DNA from: Deinococcus aestuarii
Lineage (GTDB): Bacteria > Deinococcota > Deinococci > Deinococcales > Deinococcaceae
Direction: 5' to 3'
DNA: 64,000 nucleotides
NCBI RefSeq assembly: GCF_018863415.1
Contig: NZ_JAHKSN010000001.1
Location: 310,001 to 374,000 of the forward strand
The number at the start of each line of letters is the position of its first letter. Positions within the stretch are counted from its first letter, which is position 1. The translations under genes were made by a program, and so were the position numbers. Below, piece by piece: positions 1-11,584 of the stretch. The notes under the pieces were generated by a model. That model ran no database searches. It was not told where the DNA came from and worked only from the letters and a program-made list of their open reading frames with translations.

Positions 1-50
1 CTCCTGCCGGGGCATCGGGGACGGCGGAGAGCTGACCGCCGGGCGCCTTT

Positions 51-1325
51 CTACGAGTTGTCCACCACGAGGACGAACGACCGGCTCACCTTCCCGTTCG
101 CGGGCACGTCCACCCGCAGCTCGGCGGCCGGGTTCTGGCCCCGCGCCACGCCGTCGATGCTGACCCGGCGCCCCCCCACCCGCTCGGTCACCTCGGCGCG
201 CACGGGGCGGTCCTTGCCGTTCTCGAAGGTGTAGGTCACCCGGTAGGTCGTGCGGACGGCGTTGCCCTGGGCATTGCGCTGGTTGACGTTCGTCTGCACC
301 GCGCGCTCGAAGCGGACGTCCGGGTCGTCGCCCAGGCTGAACTCGGTCTCGGCGCCCTTCGCCGTCTCGGAGATCGTCGTCTGCCCGACGATGCGCCCTT
401 CCTCGCGGACGGTCAGCGGACCGCCGGGCAACCTCTCGTCGGCCTTGAAACGGTAGAAGCGGCTCAGCGGCCCCGAGGAGTTCTGCGGCGTGAAATAGGT
501 GTTCAGGCCTGCGTACCGCTCGAACGCCGTGAGCTTCGGCGTCAGGAAGGGCAGGGTGACGACCGCGTTGGCGGGGAGGGTGAAGGGCGAGGAGAGGGCG
601 TAGCGGTACAGGCCGCGCAGTTCGCCGAGGGTGTTGATCTTGGGGGCGGCGGGGGCTGCCACAGTGTCCGCCGCCGTCGTGCGGGCCTCCAGCGCGAACG
701 GCACGGGCGGTCCCCCCTGGATATTCACGTCTCCCGCGTACAGCTCCGTCCCCCGCACGTCGTAGGCGAGGTCGGTGGCGTTGCGGATGTCGGCGAGGGC
801 CGAGAGCTGCGCGCCCGTCGTGCTCGCCTTCAGCGTGTAGCGCGGCGACCACGTGACCGCGCGGGTGAGGTAGGACAGGGTGCCCGTCCCGGGTTGCGGC
901 AGCGTGAAAGTCAGCGTCTGGTTGGGCGAGAGGGGGTTGGGCGGCGGGGGCACGTCGAACGCAAGGTCCTCGTACCGCGCGGTGCGGTAGCGGCCCTGCC
1001 CGTCGCGGATCAGCAGGTCGCGGGCGCGGACGAGGGTCACGCTCTCCTGCGTCCCGTCCTCCCGCCGCAGATACACCGTCCTCCCCTCCAGCGAGGCGAG
1101 CCAGTTCGCCTCCTGACGCTGCACCGCGCCCGTGAAGGTCAGGCCGTCGAGGTCGAGGGTGCCGGGGATCAGGCCCGCCCAGGCCGCTTCCGGCAGGGTG
1201 ACCGAGAGCGTGTTGCCGGTCGCCCGCACGGGTTCGCGGACCTCGCTGAAGCTGGGATAGATGCGCAGGTCTGCCGCCGAGGCCGTGCCGAGCAAGAGAG
1301 CCGCCGCCATGAGAATGCGTTGCAT
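51..1325 (-). CDS. Secreted DUF4139-like protein
   Basis: A 424-residue predicted exported protein. The start is taken at the ATG that gives MQRILMAAALLLGTASA, a clean signal peptide; an upstream ATG would only add MRARQDAA. The mature part is beta-rich with a central segment (TLSYLTRAVTWSPRYTL and ELYAGDVNI) of the kind seen in DUF4139 proteins, and a C-terminal half with LPGGPLTVREEGRIVGQ and DVRFERAVQTNVNQR, again typical of that family. Its function is unknown; an extracytoplasmic location is inferred from the signal peptide. It stands alone downstream of the peptide transporter operon, on the same strand but beyond a terminator. Confidence 0.8.
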   Translation of the reverse strand: MQRILMAAALLLGTASAADLRIYPSFSEVREPVRATGNTLSVTLPEAAWAGLIPGTLDLDGLTFTGAVQRQEANWLASLEGRTVYLRREDGTQESVTLVRARDLLIRDGQGRYRTARYEDLAFDVPPPPNPLSPNQTLTFTLPQPGTGTLSYLTRAVTWSPRYTLKASTTGAQLSALADIRNATDLAYDVRGTELYAGDVNIQGGPPVPFALEARTTAADTVAAPAAPKINTLGELRGLYRYALSSPFTLPANAVVTLPFLTPKLTAFERYAGLNTYFTPQNSSGPLSRFYRFKADERLPGGPLTVREEGRIVGQTTISETAKGAETEFSLGDDPDVRFERAVQTNVNQRNAQGNAVRTTYRVTYTFENGKDRPVRAEVTERVGGRRVSIDGVARGQNPAAELRVDVPANGKVSRSFVLVVDNS

Positions 1326-1421
1326 GGCCGCATCCTGCCGCGCCCTCAATTGTGACGTGTGAGAGGTTTAGTCAGAAATGCGACAGCTTGCGGGGGAGAG
1401 GCGGCGACCCCGACCAGAAAG

Positions 1422-1438
1422 CGCCCCCGCACGGGGCG
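1422..1438 (-). terminator. Rho-independent terminator of peptide ABC operon
   Basis: A CGCCCC/GGGGCG stem with a 5-nt loop, followed on the minus strand by CTTTCT, lies about 30 nt past the stop codon of the last ATPase gene. Confidence 0.55.
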
Positions 1439-1467
1439 AGGGCGGCCGATCACCGAAGGCTGAGAAA

Positions 1468-2486
<1,019 letters not shown>

Positions 2487-2490
<4 letters not shown>

Positions 2491-3554
2491 GCGCCCACCC
2501 CTTCCTGCGCGCGCTCGAACTCGTGCCAGCGGATGCAGCGGGCCGTGTGGCCCCCGCCCGTGTCGTACAGCGGCGGCACGGCCTCACGGCACTCGGGCAC
2601 CGCGAACTTGCACCTCGGCTCGAAGGGGCAGCCGGGCGGCAGGTTCAGCGGATTGGGCACGTTGCCGGGAATCGCCTCCAGCCGCGCCTTAGGCTGGCCC
2701 GGCTCGCGGTCCTGGGGACGCGGCACCGAGTTGAGCAGCCCCATCGTGTAAGGGTGACGGGGTGCTTTGAAGATCTCCACCACGTCGCCCTCCTCCACCA
2801 CGCGCCCGCCGTACATCACGACCACCCGGTCGGCCATCTCCGCCACCACCCCGAGGTTGTGGGTGATGAAGAGGATGCTCATGCCGACCTCCTTCTGGAG
2901 GTTGCGCATCAGGTCGAGGATCTGTGCCTGGATCGTCACGTCGAGCGCGGTGGTGGGCTCGTCGGCGATCAGCAGGGCGGGCTTGCACGAGAGGGCCATC
3001 GCGATCATCACGCGCTGGCGCATCCCGCCCGACATCTGGTGGGGGTACTCGTTGACACGCTTTTCGGGCGCCGGGATGCCGACGAAGCGCAGCATGTCGG
3101 TCGCCACGCCCATCGCGTCGCGCTTGTTCTTGCCCTGGTGGAGCATCACGGCCTCGGCGATCTGGTCCCCCACCGTGTAGACCGGGTTGAGGCTGGTCAT
3201 CGGCTCCTGGAAGATCATCGAGATGTCGTTGCCGCGAATCTTGCGCATCTCGGCTTCCGGCAGCTTCGTGATGTCCTTTTGCACGCCGTCCTTGCCGACG
3301 AACAGGATCTCGCCGTCCACGATCTTGCCGGGCGGGGAGGCGATCAGGCGCATGATCGAGAGGCTGGTGACGCTCTTGCCCGAGCCCGACTCGCCCACCA
3401 CCGCCAGGGTCTCGCCCTTCTTGATGTGGAAGGTCACCCCGTCCACGCTTTTCACCACACCGTCGTCCGTGTAGAAGTACGTCTTCAGGTTGTTGACCGC
3501 CAGCAGCGTCTCGCTCGGCGAGGGCGTCGTCTGAACCGGAGTGGGCAGGGTCAT
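2487..3554 (-). CDS. Peptide ABC transporter ATPase (DppD/OppD type)
   Basis: A 355-aa partner ATPase of the same importer. Walker A is GESGSGKSV, the signature is SGGMRQR, and Walker B is [12 protein letters not shown]. The C-terminal extension has cysteines in [18 protein letters not shown] chose the ATG at 3554 because a GGAGG lies 5 nt upstream; the longer reading would add ten residues without a ribosome-binding site. It forms the heterodimer with the following gene, which it overlaps by 4 nt. Confidence 0.95.
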
Positions 3555-3651
3555 CTGGCCTCCGTGGAGCACAGGCTTGAACACATGGGGGGATCATACA
3601 GTCCCGGTGGGCCCTGCGTGTGGCCCGCGCCCGGGTCTCCGCGTCCCCGCA

Positions 3652-4791
3652 TTACTGCCGCTTGCGCGGATCGAAGGCATCGCGCAGCCCGTCGCCCAGA
3701 AGCTGGAAGCACATCACCGTCAGCACGATGAAAAAGCCCGGGATCAGCACCCAGGGCCGCTGGGTGATGGAGGCGAAGCCCCCCTCCTGCGCCTGGCTGA
3801 GCAGGCTGCCCCACGACACGTAAGGCTCGACCGCCCCGATCCCGAGAAAACTCAGGCCCGATTCCGTCAGGATCGCGCCGGGAATCCCGAGGCTGAGCAG
3901 CACGATCACGTACGTCGTCATGGTGGGCAGCATGTGGCGCCACATGATCCGGCCGTTCCCGGCCCCCAGCGCCCGCGCCGCCGACACGAAGTCCTGCTCG
4001 CGCACGCTCAGGAGTTGTCCGCGCACCACCCGCGCCAGCCCGCCCCACGAGATGAAGGCGAGCAGCCCCAGAATCATGTACAGCGCGAAGATCGGGTTGA
4101 TGTTCTGCGGAAAGACCGACCGCAGCAGGATCAGCAGGAAGAGCCCCGGGATGGACGCCAGCACCTCCACGAGCCGCATGATCAGCGTGTCCGCGATCCC
4201 GCCGAAATACGCCGCCATCGCGCCCATAAACAGGCCGATGACCGTGCTCAGCAGCACCGCTCCCACGCCGATGGTCAGGGAAATCTGCGAGGCGTACATC
4301 GTGCGGGTGAAGAGGTCGCGGCCCAGCGCCTCGCCGCCGAAGAGGTACACCTTGCAGTCGGGATTGCCCGTGCCGAAGAGGTGCACGTTGCCGGGAATCA
4401 GGCCCAGCAGACGGTACGAGTCGCCCCGCACCCCAAAGTAGATCGGGCAGCGGGTCTGGGTGGGCTTGAACTCGTTGACGAAGGTGTCGAGGTTGAGCTG
4501 CTGGGCGTACTGGTACACGTAGGGCCGGGTCAGCCCCCCACCCTGCGGGTCGCGGAAGTGGACCGGCGTGGGCGGGTGGAAGCGGGTGATGTTGGTCGTC
4601 GAGTAGTTGGACAGGCCGTCGGGCGCCACGAAGGGCGCGAAGACGGCGAGGGCGTAGAGCAGCAGCAAAAAGGTGCCGCCGATGCGCGCGAGGCGGTTCT
4701 TGCGGAACTGGCCCCAGGCGACCGAGAACTGCGACTGCGACTGGGGACGGCGGGCGCGGGCCTGCCGGGGCTGGGGGGCGGTCGTGGTCAC
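3652..4791 (-). CDS. Peptide ABC transporter permease (DppC/OppC type)
   Basis: A 379-aa inner-membrane permease. An N-terminal basic cytosolic arm of about 35 residues precedes the first membrane helix. A large periplasmic loop (roughly residues 60-165) contains two cysteines (RCPIYFG and NPDCKVY) that could form a disulphide, longer than in the E. coli proteins. The EAA coupling loop reads SAARALGAGNGRIMWRHMLP and should dock on the ATPases. It lies 12 nt after the sister permease, in one operon with the binding protein and both ATPases. Confidence 0.94.
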   Translation of the reverse strand: MTTTAPQPRQARARRPQSQSQFSVAWGQFRKNRLARIGGTFLLLLYALAVFAPFVAPDGLSNYSTTNITRFHPPTPVHFRDPQGGGLTRPYVYQYAQQLNLDTFVNEFKPTQTRCPIYFGVRGDSYRLLGLIPGNVHLFGTGNPDCKVYLFGGEALGRDLFTRTMYASQISLTIGVGAVLLSTVIGLFMGAMAAYFGGIADTLIMRLVEVLASIPGLFLLILLRSVFPQNINPIFALYMILGLLAFISWGGLARVVRGQLLSVREQDFVSAARALGAGNGRIMWRHMLPTMTTYVIVLLSLGIPGAILTESGLSFLGIGAVEPYVSWGSLLSQAQEGGFASITQRPWVLIPGFFIVLTVMCFQLLGDGLRDAFDPRKRQ

Positions 4792-4803
4792 GGCAAGCCT
4801 TCC

Positions 4804-5784
4804 TTACGAGACCGACACGCGCGGGTCGACCACCGCGAGGAGGATGTCGCTGATCGCGTTGCCGATGATGAGCAGCACGGTCGTGATCATGGTGAACCCC
4901 GCGATGAGGTAGAGGTCCTGGGTGTTGATCGCGTTGAGCAGCATCGGCGTGATGCCGGGGTAGGCGAACACCACCTCGATGAAGCCCGCCCCGCCGATCA
5001 GCCCCGGCAGGGTGCCGCCGATCCCCGCCACGATGGGCAAGATCGCGTTGCGGAAGGTGTGCTTCCAGATCGCCGTTCTCTCGCTGACCCCCTTGGCCCG
5101 CGCGGTGCGGATGTAGTCCGAGCGCATGACCTCCAGCATCTGCCCGCGGATCACGCGCGTCAGGCCCGCCGCGTCCGTGATCGCCAGGATCAGCGCGGGG
5201 ACGATCAGGTGCTTGGCGACGTCGAGTGCCTGCCGAAAGGGGCTCAGCTCGGCAAAATTCTCGCTCCTCATCCCGCCGATGGGAATGTCCAGGCCCGTGG
5301 CGAAGCGCGCCTGCACGATGAAGTACAGGGCGATCAGCGCGATGAAAAAGCTCGGGAAGCCCAGCAGGAAATACAGCACCACGTTGACGCTCTTGTCGCC
5401 GAGCGAGTTCTGGCGCACGGCCCCGAAGACCCCGAGCGGGATGGACACCGCGTAAAAGATCACCAGGATCAGGAGCACCAGCCACAGCGAGTTCACGATG
5501 CGCGGCCAGATCACGCCCAGCACGGGCTGCTGGTACTGAAAGGAGAGCCCGAAGTCCCCGCGCAGCATGTTCCCGAGCCACAGCAGGTACTGCTGCCAGA
5601 CGGGGCGGTCGAGGCCGAAGCTGCGTTCTAAGTTGGCGATCTGCTCGGGGCTGATGTTGGGGTTGAGCTTGGCGGGGGTCAGGAAGTCGCCGGGAGCGAG
5701 CGAGATCACGAAAAAGATCAGCAGGCTGGCGAGCAGCAGGGTCGGGATGGCCTGAAGGGCCCGCCGCAGGAGGAATGGAATCAT
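4804..5784 (-). CDS. Peptide ABC transporter permease (DppB/OppB type)
   Basis: A 326-aa inner-membrane permease with six predicted helices. It shows the DppB-type N-terminus MIPFLLRRALQAIPTLLLAS, FFVISLAPGD, and the coupling loop TARAKGVSERTAIWKHTFRN. The ATG has an AGGAG ribosome-binding site 8 nt upstream. It follows the binding-protein gene after an 87-nt gap that contains a very stable hairpin, so it is probably expressed below the binding protein. Confidence 0.95.
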   Translation of the reverse strand: MIPFLLRRALQAIPTLLLASLLIFFVISLAPGDFLTPAKLNPNISPEQIANLERSFGLDRPVWQQYLLWLGNMLRGDFGLSFQYQQPVLGVIWPRIVNSLWLVLLILVIFYAVSIPLGVFGAVRQNSLGDKSVNVVLYFLLGFPSFFIALIALYFIVQARFATGLDIPIGGMRSENFAELSPFRQALDVAKHLIVPALILAITDAAGLTRVIRGQMLEVMRSDYIRTARAKGVSERTAIWKHTFRNAILPIVAGIGGTLPGLIGGAGFIEVVFAYPGITPMLLNAINTQDLYLIAGFTMITTVLLIIGNAISDILLAVVDPRVSVS

Positions 5785-5820
5785 CGGGGCTCCTGTTGAT
5801 TGCCGTGGGGCTCATGCAGT

Positions 5821-5850
5821 GGGGGCAGCCCGCTTGCGCGAGCCACCCCC
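5821..5850 (-). terminator. Intra-operon GNRA hairpin after binding-protein gene
   Basis: On the minus strand a 13-bp fully paired stem (including G-U pairs) closes a GCAA tetraloop, between the binding-protein stop and the permease start. No T-run follows, so it probably protects the upstream mRNA 3' end or causes partial termination rather than ending the operon. Confidence 0.5.
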
Positions 5851-5871
5851 GGGTGCGCGGTGGCGGGTCCG

Positions 5872-7623
5872 TTACTTGATGAACGTCAGGGCGATGTTGC
5901 GCGCGCCGTAGTAGGCGTCCATCATCTCGCGCGAGTACTCGCCGCCCAGCCGCTCGTTGTAGGTCACGTGGTAGTTGCCGCCCACGAGGTAGACCACCGG
6001 CTGGAGTTCGGCCTCGGCCTTCAGGAGCTGCGCCCCGATGGCCCGGCGCTGGGCCACGTTCAGGGTGGCGTCACCCTGGTAGTACAGCTTGGTCATCAAG
6101 GACTCCTGCGGGGTCAGGCAGGCGCCGCTCGTGGGGTTGTTGTACGAGTGCAAGTTGGTGCCGCAGGGCGTGACGTTTTGCCCGAAGGGCCAGATGTTGT
6201 CGCCGCCCGAAAGGCCCAGCAGGATCGCGTCGAAGGGCCGGTTCTCGCCCTTGGCGGTGAGCTGCCCCACGAGGTTGTTGAAGTCGATGGGCGTGAAGTT
6301 GACCTTGACGCCGACCTTCCTCGCCTCATCCGCGAAGATGCGCCCGAGCTGCTCGCGCACGGTGTTGCCCGCGTTCGTGGCAAGGTTGAACTCCAGCACC
6401 TTGCCCGCGCCATTGACGAGGTAGCCCTGGGCGTTTTTCTTGGTGTACCCGATCTGCGAGAGCAGCCGGGTCGCCTGCGCGAGGTCGTAGCGGTACTTGG
6501 GCGCCGCGTCGCTGATGTAGTTCTTGAAGATCGGGTAGACCGAGTAGTAGTTCTCGCTGCCCAGGCCGCCCAGCGCGAGCTGCACCATCGCCTGACGGTT
6601 GGCGATGTGGCTCATCGCGCGCCGGAAGCGCACGTCGCGGAAGAGGCGCTGCTTGTCGGGGTCCGACGCCTTGTTCCAGTTGAAGGTGATCCACTGGCTC
6701 TGGGCCTGCGGGCTCACGTTGGGCGTCAGGGTCGCCTTGAGGTTGCCCCCGTCGATGGCCCGCTTGATCTGCGCGAGGTCGTCGGCGTTGCGCGGCCCGA
6801 AGGTGTCGATCTGCCCGGCCAGGTACGCGGCGAGCGCGGCGTTGAGGTCCGTGGTCACCCGGTACGAGTAACGGTCGAGGTACGGCAGCGCCTGACCGCG
6901 GCTGTCTTTGTTCCACTCGCCCCAGTAGGGATTTTTCTTGAGGACCGTGCGCTCGCCCGCCTGGTAGCTCTCCAGGGTCCACATGCCGGGAGACACGACC
7001 TGGTTGGCGGGCGTGCCCAGCGTCCAGAGCTTCTTGACCGCCTCGGCGCCGCCCGAGCGGTAGGCCGCCCCGAAGATGTGGTCGGGCCAGGGCGTGTAGC
7101 TCATCAGCACGAGGGCCTTGGCGCTCTGCTGGGGGAAGTCGAACTGCAACGTGGAGTTGTCGATCTTCTTGACGGTGATGGGCTTCTTGTTCAGGAAGAA
7201 GTTGTCGTAGGAGTTGCTGCCCACCTTGTCGTCGGTGTGGATGCGGTAGGTGGTGATCCAGTCGTCGGCGGTGATGGGCTGGCCGTCGCTGAACTTCATC
7301 CCCGGACGAATCTTGACCACGAAGCGCCGACCACCGTTGCTGACCGTCGGCGCGCCGTCGGCCATGTAGGGGATCAGCTCATCGTTGCGGGGGTCCTGGA
7401 TAAAGAGGCCCGCGCCCGCCTCCATCGTGCCGGGGATGCTGGTGGCCTCGGCGTCGGTGAAGGGGTTGATGCTCTTGAAGTCCGAGATGGTGTAGTTGCG
7501 GAACTCGCCGCCGCGCTTGTTCGCGGTGTTTTGCTCCGCCGTCCAGGCCGCCGGGTACACGAAGGGCGCCGCGACGGCCGACCCGAGGGTCATCGCCAGG
7601 GCAACGAACATTGCTCTTTTCAT
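5872..7623 (-). CDS. Peptide ABC transporter substrate-binding protein (SBP family 5)
   Basis: A 583-aa periplasmic binding protein. The signal peptide is MKRAMFVALAMTLGSAVAAP with no lipobox cysteine, so it is probably released rather than lipid-anchored. Family-5 features include YTISDFKSINPFTDAE near the start, IRPGMKFSDGQPITADDW around residues 105-120, and the VRFRRAMSHIANRQA segment. It is the first gene of the importer operon, with an AGGAGGC ribosome-binding site next to the ATG, a good sigma70 promoter about 100 nt upstream, and a hairpin just after the stop. The substrate is presumably peptides, useful for a proteolytic organism. Confidence 0.95.
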   Translation of the reverse strand: MKRAMFVALAMTLGSAVAAPFVYPAAWTAEQNTANKRGGEFRNYTISDFKSINPFTDAEATSIPGTMEAGAGLFIQDPRNDELIPYMADGAPTVSNGGRRFVVKIRPGMKFSDGQPITADDWITTYRIHTDDKVGSNSYDNFFLNKKPITVKKIDNSTLQFDFPQQSAKALVLMSYTPWPDHIFGAAYRSGGAEAVKKLWTLGTPANQVVSPGMWTLESYQAGERTVLKKNPYWGEWNKDSRGQALPYLDRYSYRVTTDLNAALAAYLAGQIDTFGPRNADDLAQIKRAIDGGNLKATLTPNVSPQAQSQWITFNWNKASDPDKQRLFRDVRFRRAMSHIANRQAMVQLALGGLGSENYYSVYPIFKNYISDAAPKYRYDLAQATRLLSQIGYTKKNAQGYLVNGAGKVLEFNLATNAGNTVREQLGRIFADEARKVGVKVNFTPIDFNNLVGQLTAKGENRPFDAILLGLSGGDNIWPFGQNVTPCGTNLHSYNNPTSGACLTPQESLMTKLYYQGDATLNVAQRRAIGAQLLKAEAELQPVVYLVGGNYHVTYNERLGGEYSREMMDAYYGARNIALTFIK

Positions 7624-7727
7624 AGGAAGCCTCCTGAGGCTCGAGTCTGGGGATCAGGAAAAGGGGCACGTCCAGCGCGAACTGAGCGGGCGGGGCAACA
7701 CATCTGTGAGGGGATTCCAGCGCCGCC

Positions 7728-7756
7728 AATATATGAACCGACTCCAAAGAGGTCAA
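7728..7756 (-). promoter_or_regulatory. Sigma70 promoter of peptide ABC operon
   Basis: TTGACC, a 17-nt spacer, and TATATT read toward the binding-protein gene and leave an untranslated leader of about 95 nt with a Shine-Dalgarno sequence. The rest of 7757-7895 holds no gene that I can see, only an AT-richer patch around 7780-7800. Confidence 0.75.
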
Positions 7757-7895
7757 GAGGAATCCTTACGTTCCAGCGGCAATTGTTACATACCTATCAA
7801 ACGAGCGCGGGCTCGGCCCTGGGGAGGAGGTCCGCACCGGGACCGACGGGAAACCGCCGCCCCGATCTGAGGAGCGGCGGTTCACGGAGAAACGT

Positions 7896-8120
7896 TCAGC
7901 GCGAGACGACGCCGATGAGGAGGGCAAGCAGCATGAACAGCCCGCCGAGCACGCTGGTGACGCGAATCAGGCCGCCCTCGACCCCGCGCCCGCCGAGCAG
8001 CGAGCCGCCCGACGCCATGCTGGCCGAGAGCCCCGCCTGCTTGGGCACCTGAAGAAGCACGAAGAACACGAGCCCCACGCAGACGAGGGCGAAGAGGACG
8101 ATGAAGAGGGTCAGAATCAT
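7896..8120 (-). CDS. secG: Preprotein translocase subunit SecG
   Basis: A 74-aa protein with the SecG layout: an N-terminal membrane helix (LTLFIVLFALVCVGLVFFVLLQ), a short glycine-rich cytosolic loop (GLSASMASGGSLLGGRG) and a second helix (VTSVLGGLFMLLALLIGVV). It assists SecYE/SecA during export across the inner membrane. A GAGG lies 8 nt before the ATG. A TAGAGT -10-like box lies about 115 nt upstream. Confidence 0.93.
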   Translation of the reverse strand: MILTLFIVLFALVCVGLVFFVLLQVPKQAGLSASMASGGSLLGGRGVEGGLIRVTSVLGGLFMLLALLIGVVSR

Positions 8121-8434
8121 GGATTACCTCGGGAAGGCTGGGGGCGGAGGAGAATCCGACGCTCCGGGGTCGCCCGCCGCAGACCGAAGTCGAGCGACAC
8201 ACTGGCGCCCGGACCAGCCGTTGCCGGACCGACTCTAGCAGGAGTCCCGCCGCATCTCCACCGCCCCTCTCTCCCTGTCTGACCTGCCCACCAAGGCCCC
8301 CGCCGGAGGGGCGATTGGAGGGGGATGCCCCTCACCGCGCCGACTTCTGAACGAACGTGCGGAACGTGTCAACCCCCGGTTGGGGTCCCCCACCCCCATT
8401 GCAAAGGCTGGCGCGTCCCTGCTCAACTGTTGCG

Positions 8435-8917
8435 GTGCGTCTTCCCCTTGTCCTGCTCCCCGTCCTGCTGGCCGCCTGCGCGCCCTCCGTCGGTTCTTCC
8501 CCTTCTTCCCAACGGCTCGTCAGTCCGGGGCAGGAGTGGCGCATGACGGTCGAGGGCCGGAGGGGGGAGCAGCAACTGCTCGTCGGCAAACTCTACGACC
8601 ACGGACAGACCGGGTACGACTACGTGGCCGACGAGCACATGGTGGAGGCCCGCAACGTGTGGGAGCGGTTTTACGTGCGCCATGACGACAAGGGAGCGCC
8701 CGAGATTCTGACCGTGGTGAGGTTCGAACAGGAGATGGCCGGGCCTGTGCCCCGGGGGTGCTCGGTCCCCCGCCCCGTTCGGGTGGCCCCGGGCGAGTCC
8801 TTGCAGGGGATCTACATCGGCGGGGAGGCGGACGAACGGTCTCTCTCGATCTTCCTGCGGCCCCAGGAGCGAGACCTCGCGGCCAACGTGAGCTGCACCC
8901 TGACCCGGGTGAAGTAG
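8435..8917 (+). CDS. Putative lipoprotein, unknown function
   Basis: About 160 residues. I place the start at a GTG giving MRLPLVLLPVLLAAC, a compact lipoprotein signal with the lipobox LLAAC; a longer in-frame reading from 8357 would put a proline-rich stretch ahead of the signal and is unlikely. The mature part has polar beta-like segments (EWRMTVEGRRGEQQLLVGKLYD, RGCSVPRPVRVAPGESLQGIYIGGE) and two cysteines near the C-terminus. I do not recognise a family. It is followed by a hairpin terminator and then by the tRNA gene on the other strand. Confidence 0.65.
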   Translation: MRLPLVLLPVLLAACAPSVGSSPSSQRLVSPGQEWRMTVEGRRGEQQLLVGKLYDHGQTGYDYVADEHMVEARNVWERFYVRHDDKGAPEILTVVRFEQEMAGPVPRGCSVPRPVRVAPGESLQGIYIGGEADERSLSIFLRPQERDLAANVSCTLTRVK

Positions 8918-8955
8918 GCGCTCGCCAGGTCCGGCCCGGGAAGCCGCAGCAATCG

Positions 8956-8984
8956 GCAGGCCCCCACACGACGCGGGGGCCTGC
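8956..8984. terminator. Bidirectional hairpin between lipoprotein and tRNA-Leu
   Basis: A 10-bp GC-rich stem (GCAGGCCCCC with GGGGGCCTGC) with a 9-nt loop; on the plus strand it is followed by TCTCCTT. It can end both converging transcripts. Confidence 0.6.
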
Positions 8985-8990
8985 TCTCCT

Positions 8991-9073
<83 letters not shown>

Positions 9074-9129
9074 CCTCTCGCCCCAGGTCTTCGGGACGGG
9101 CGGATGCTAGCGCGTGAGGTGGGCGGGGG

Positions 9130-10382
<1,253 letters not shown>

Positions 10383-10383
<1 letters not shown>

Positions 10384-11306
10384 CAGCTCCCCTCCCCGCC
10401 CCGGGCCGCCGCCCGCCCCCAGTAGCGCACCAGCCCCTGCACGCTCATCCAGGGGGGGCAGGCGAACTCGTAGCGGGCGGGGAGGGCGGGGTCCTGTGCC
10501 CGCAGATCGTCCAGCAGCGCCCGGGTGAAGCTCCCGGTGAGGTCGTCCATCCCCTGGCCGCGCTCCAGCCCCTCGCGGACCCGCGCGGCGTCCAGTTCCA
10601 GGGTGGCGAGCAGGCCGTCCCAGTGCCCGGCCGAGTTCGGGTGGGCCCCGAAGTGGGCGAGGTGCAGGGTGTGGGCGTCCAGCGCCCGCAGGGTGGCGAT
10701 ACTCTCGCGCCACGCGGGGAGGTTGATGTCGGGCGGCGGGGTGGGGGCGCGCGGGGTCTGCGTGTCACTGAGCCGGATGCCGCCCACGTCCCCCACGAAC
10801 AGGTCGTCCCTCACGTGATACGCGAGGTGGTGGACGGCGTGCCCCGGCGTGGACAGCGGGCGGACCTCCAGGCCCCCGAGACGCAGGACCTCGCCGCCCG
10901 ACAGGACCTCCAGCCGCTCCGCGTCGATGGGCCGCATCTCGCCCCACAGGCGGTCCATCTCGCCCCCGTAGATTTGCCCGGCGCTCGCCAGCAGCCGCCC
11001 GGGCCGGGAGAGGTGCGCCGCGCCGCGTTCGTGGACGTAGGCCCGCGCCCCCGGCACCCGGCCCAGGACCGTCCCGGCCGCCCCCGCGTGGTCGAGGTGG
11101 ATGTGGGTGAGGAGGACGTGCCGCACGTCGGCCAGCGAGGCGTTCATGGCCGCCAGGCCCGACTCCAGCCCCGGCAGGGTGCTGCCCGGCCCCACGTCCA
11201 CGACCGCCAGCCCGTCCCCGGTGTCGAACACCGAGGCGGCGATCACGCCCGGCACCCCCTGGAAGTTCAGGTCGAGGGTGCGCACCGCCGCGCCGGGGCC
11301 CGTCAC
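10383..11306 (-). CDS. MBL-fold metallo-hydrolase
   Basis: About 307 residues, metallo-beta-lactamase fold. The zinc motif is THIHLDHAGAAG (HxHxDH), with further ligands in STPGHAVHHLAYH and a final AHFGAHPN. It resembles general glyoxalase-II-like hydrolases, so the substrate is open. The start is a GTG overlapping the stop of the upstream small membrane protein (GTGA); a second GTG seven codons later (VRTLDL) is possible. It is the middle gene of an operon with that membrane protein and purD. Confidence 0.85.
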
Positions 11307-11476
11307 GCCTTCCCCGTCAGGCGGGCGCCCGCGAGCAGGAGGGCCGCCGCGTACTGCACGGCCGCGAAGAGGCGGATCACCCTCACGTTGGCCGCCTTCC
11401 GCAGCGGCCCGAGGGTGAGCGCGAGGATCAGGGTCGCGCTCAGCGCGATGAACAGAACGGCGAGCCAGAGCACCAT
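11303..11476 (-). CDS. Small membrane protein, unknown function
   Basis: A 57-codon gene read directly from the sequence: MVLWLAVLFIALSATLILAL, then a short basic turn GPLRKAANVRVIR, then LFAAVQYAAALLLAG, ending ARLTGKA. This gives two membrane helices linked by a positively charged loop, so both ends probably face the periplasm. The ATG follows a TAGACT -10 box by 6 nt (11483-11488), a leaderless start. It is the first gene of the MBL/purD operon. I do not recognise a family. Confidence 0.7.
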   Translation of the reverse strand: MVLWLAVLFIALSATLILALTLGPLRKAANVRVIRLFAAVQYAAALLLAGARLTGKA

Positions 11477-11584
11477 CCCCGGAGTCTACCCGAGGCGGCA
11501 CGGGCCGCCGCCCGCCACCCCCTCATGAAGCCCCGTCTCCTGTCAGAAGGTTGTGATGAAGACCAGCTTAAGGTCACGGGACCT

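Noticed and set aside
3541..5631. A 696-codon plus-strand open frame opposite the permease genes
   Set aside because: The highly charged His/Arg/Gln-rich product is an antisense artefact of real membrane-protein genes.
7780..7801. AT-rich TTGTTACATACCTATC as an operator upstream of the peptide transporter promoter
   Set aside because: No symmetry and no match to a motif I know; kept only as a remark in the promoter entry.
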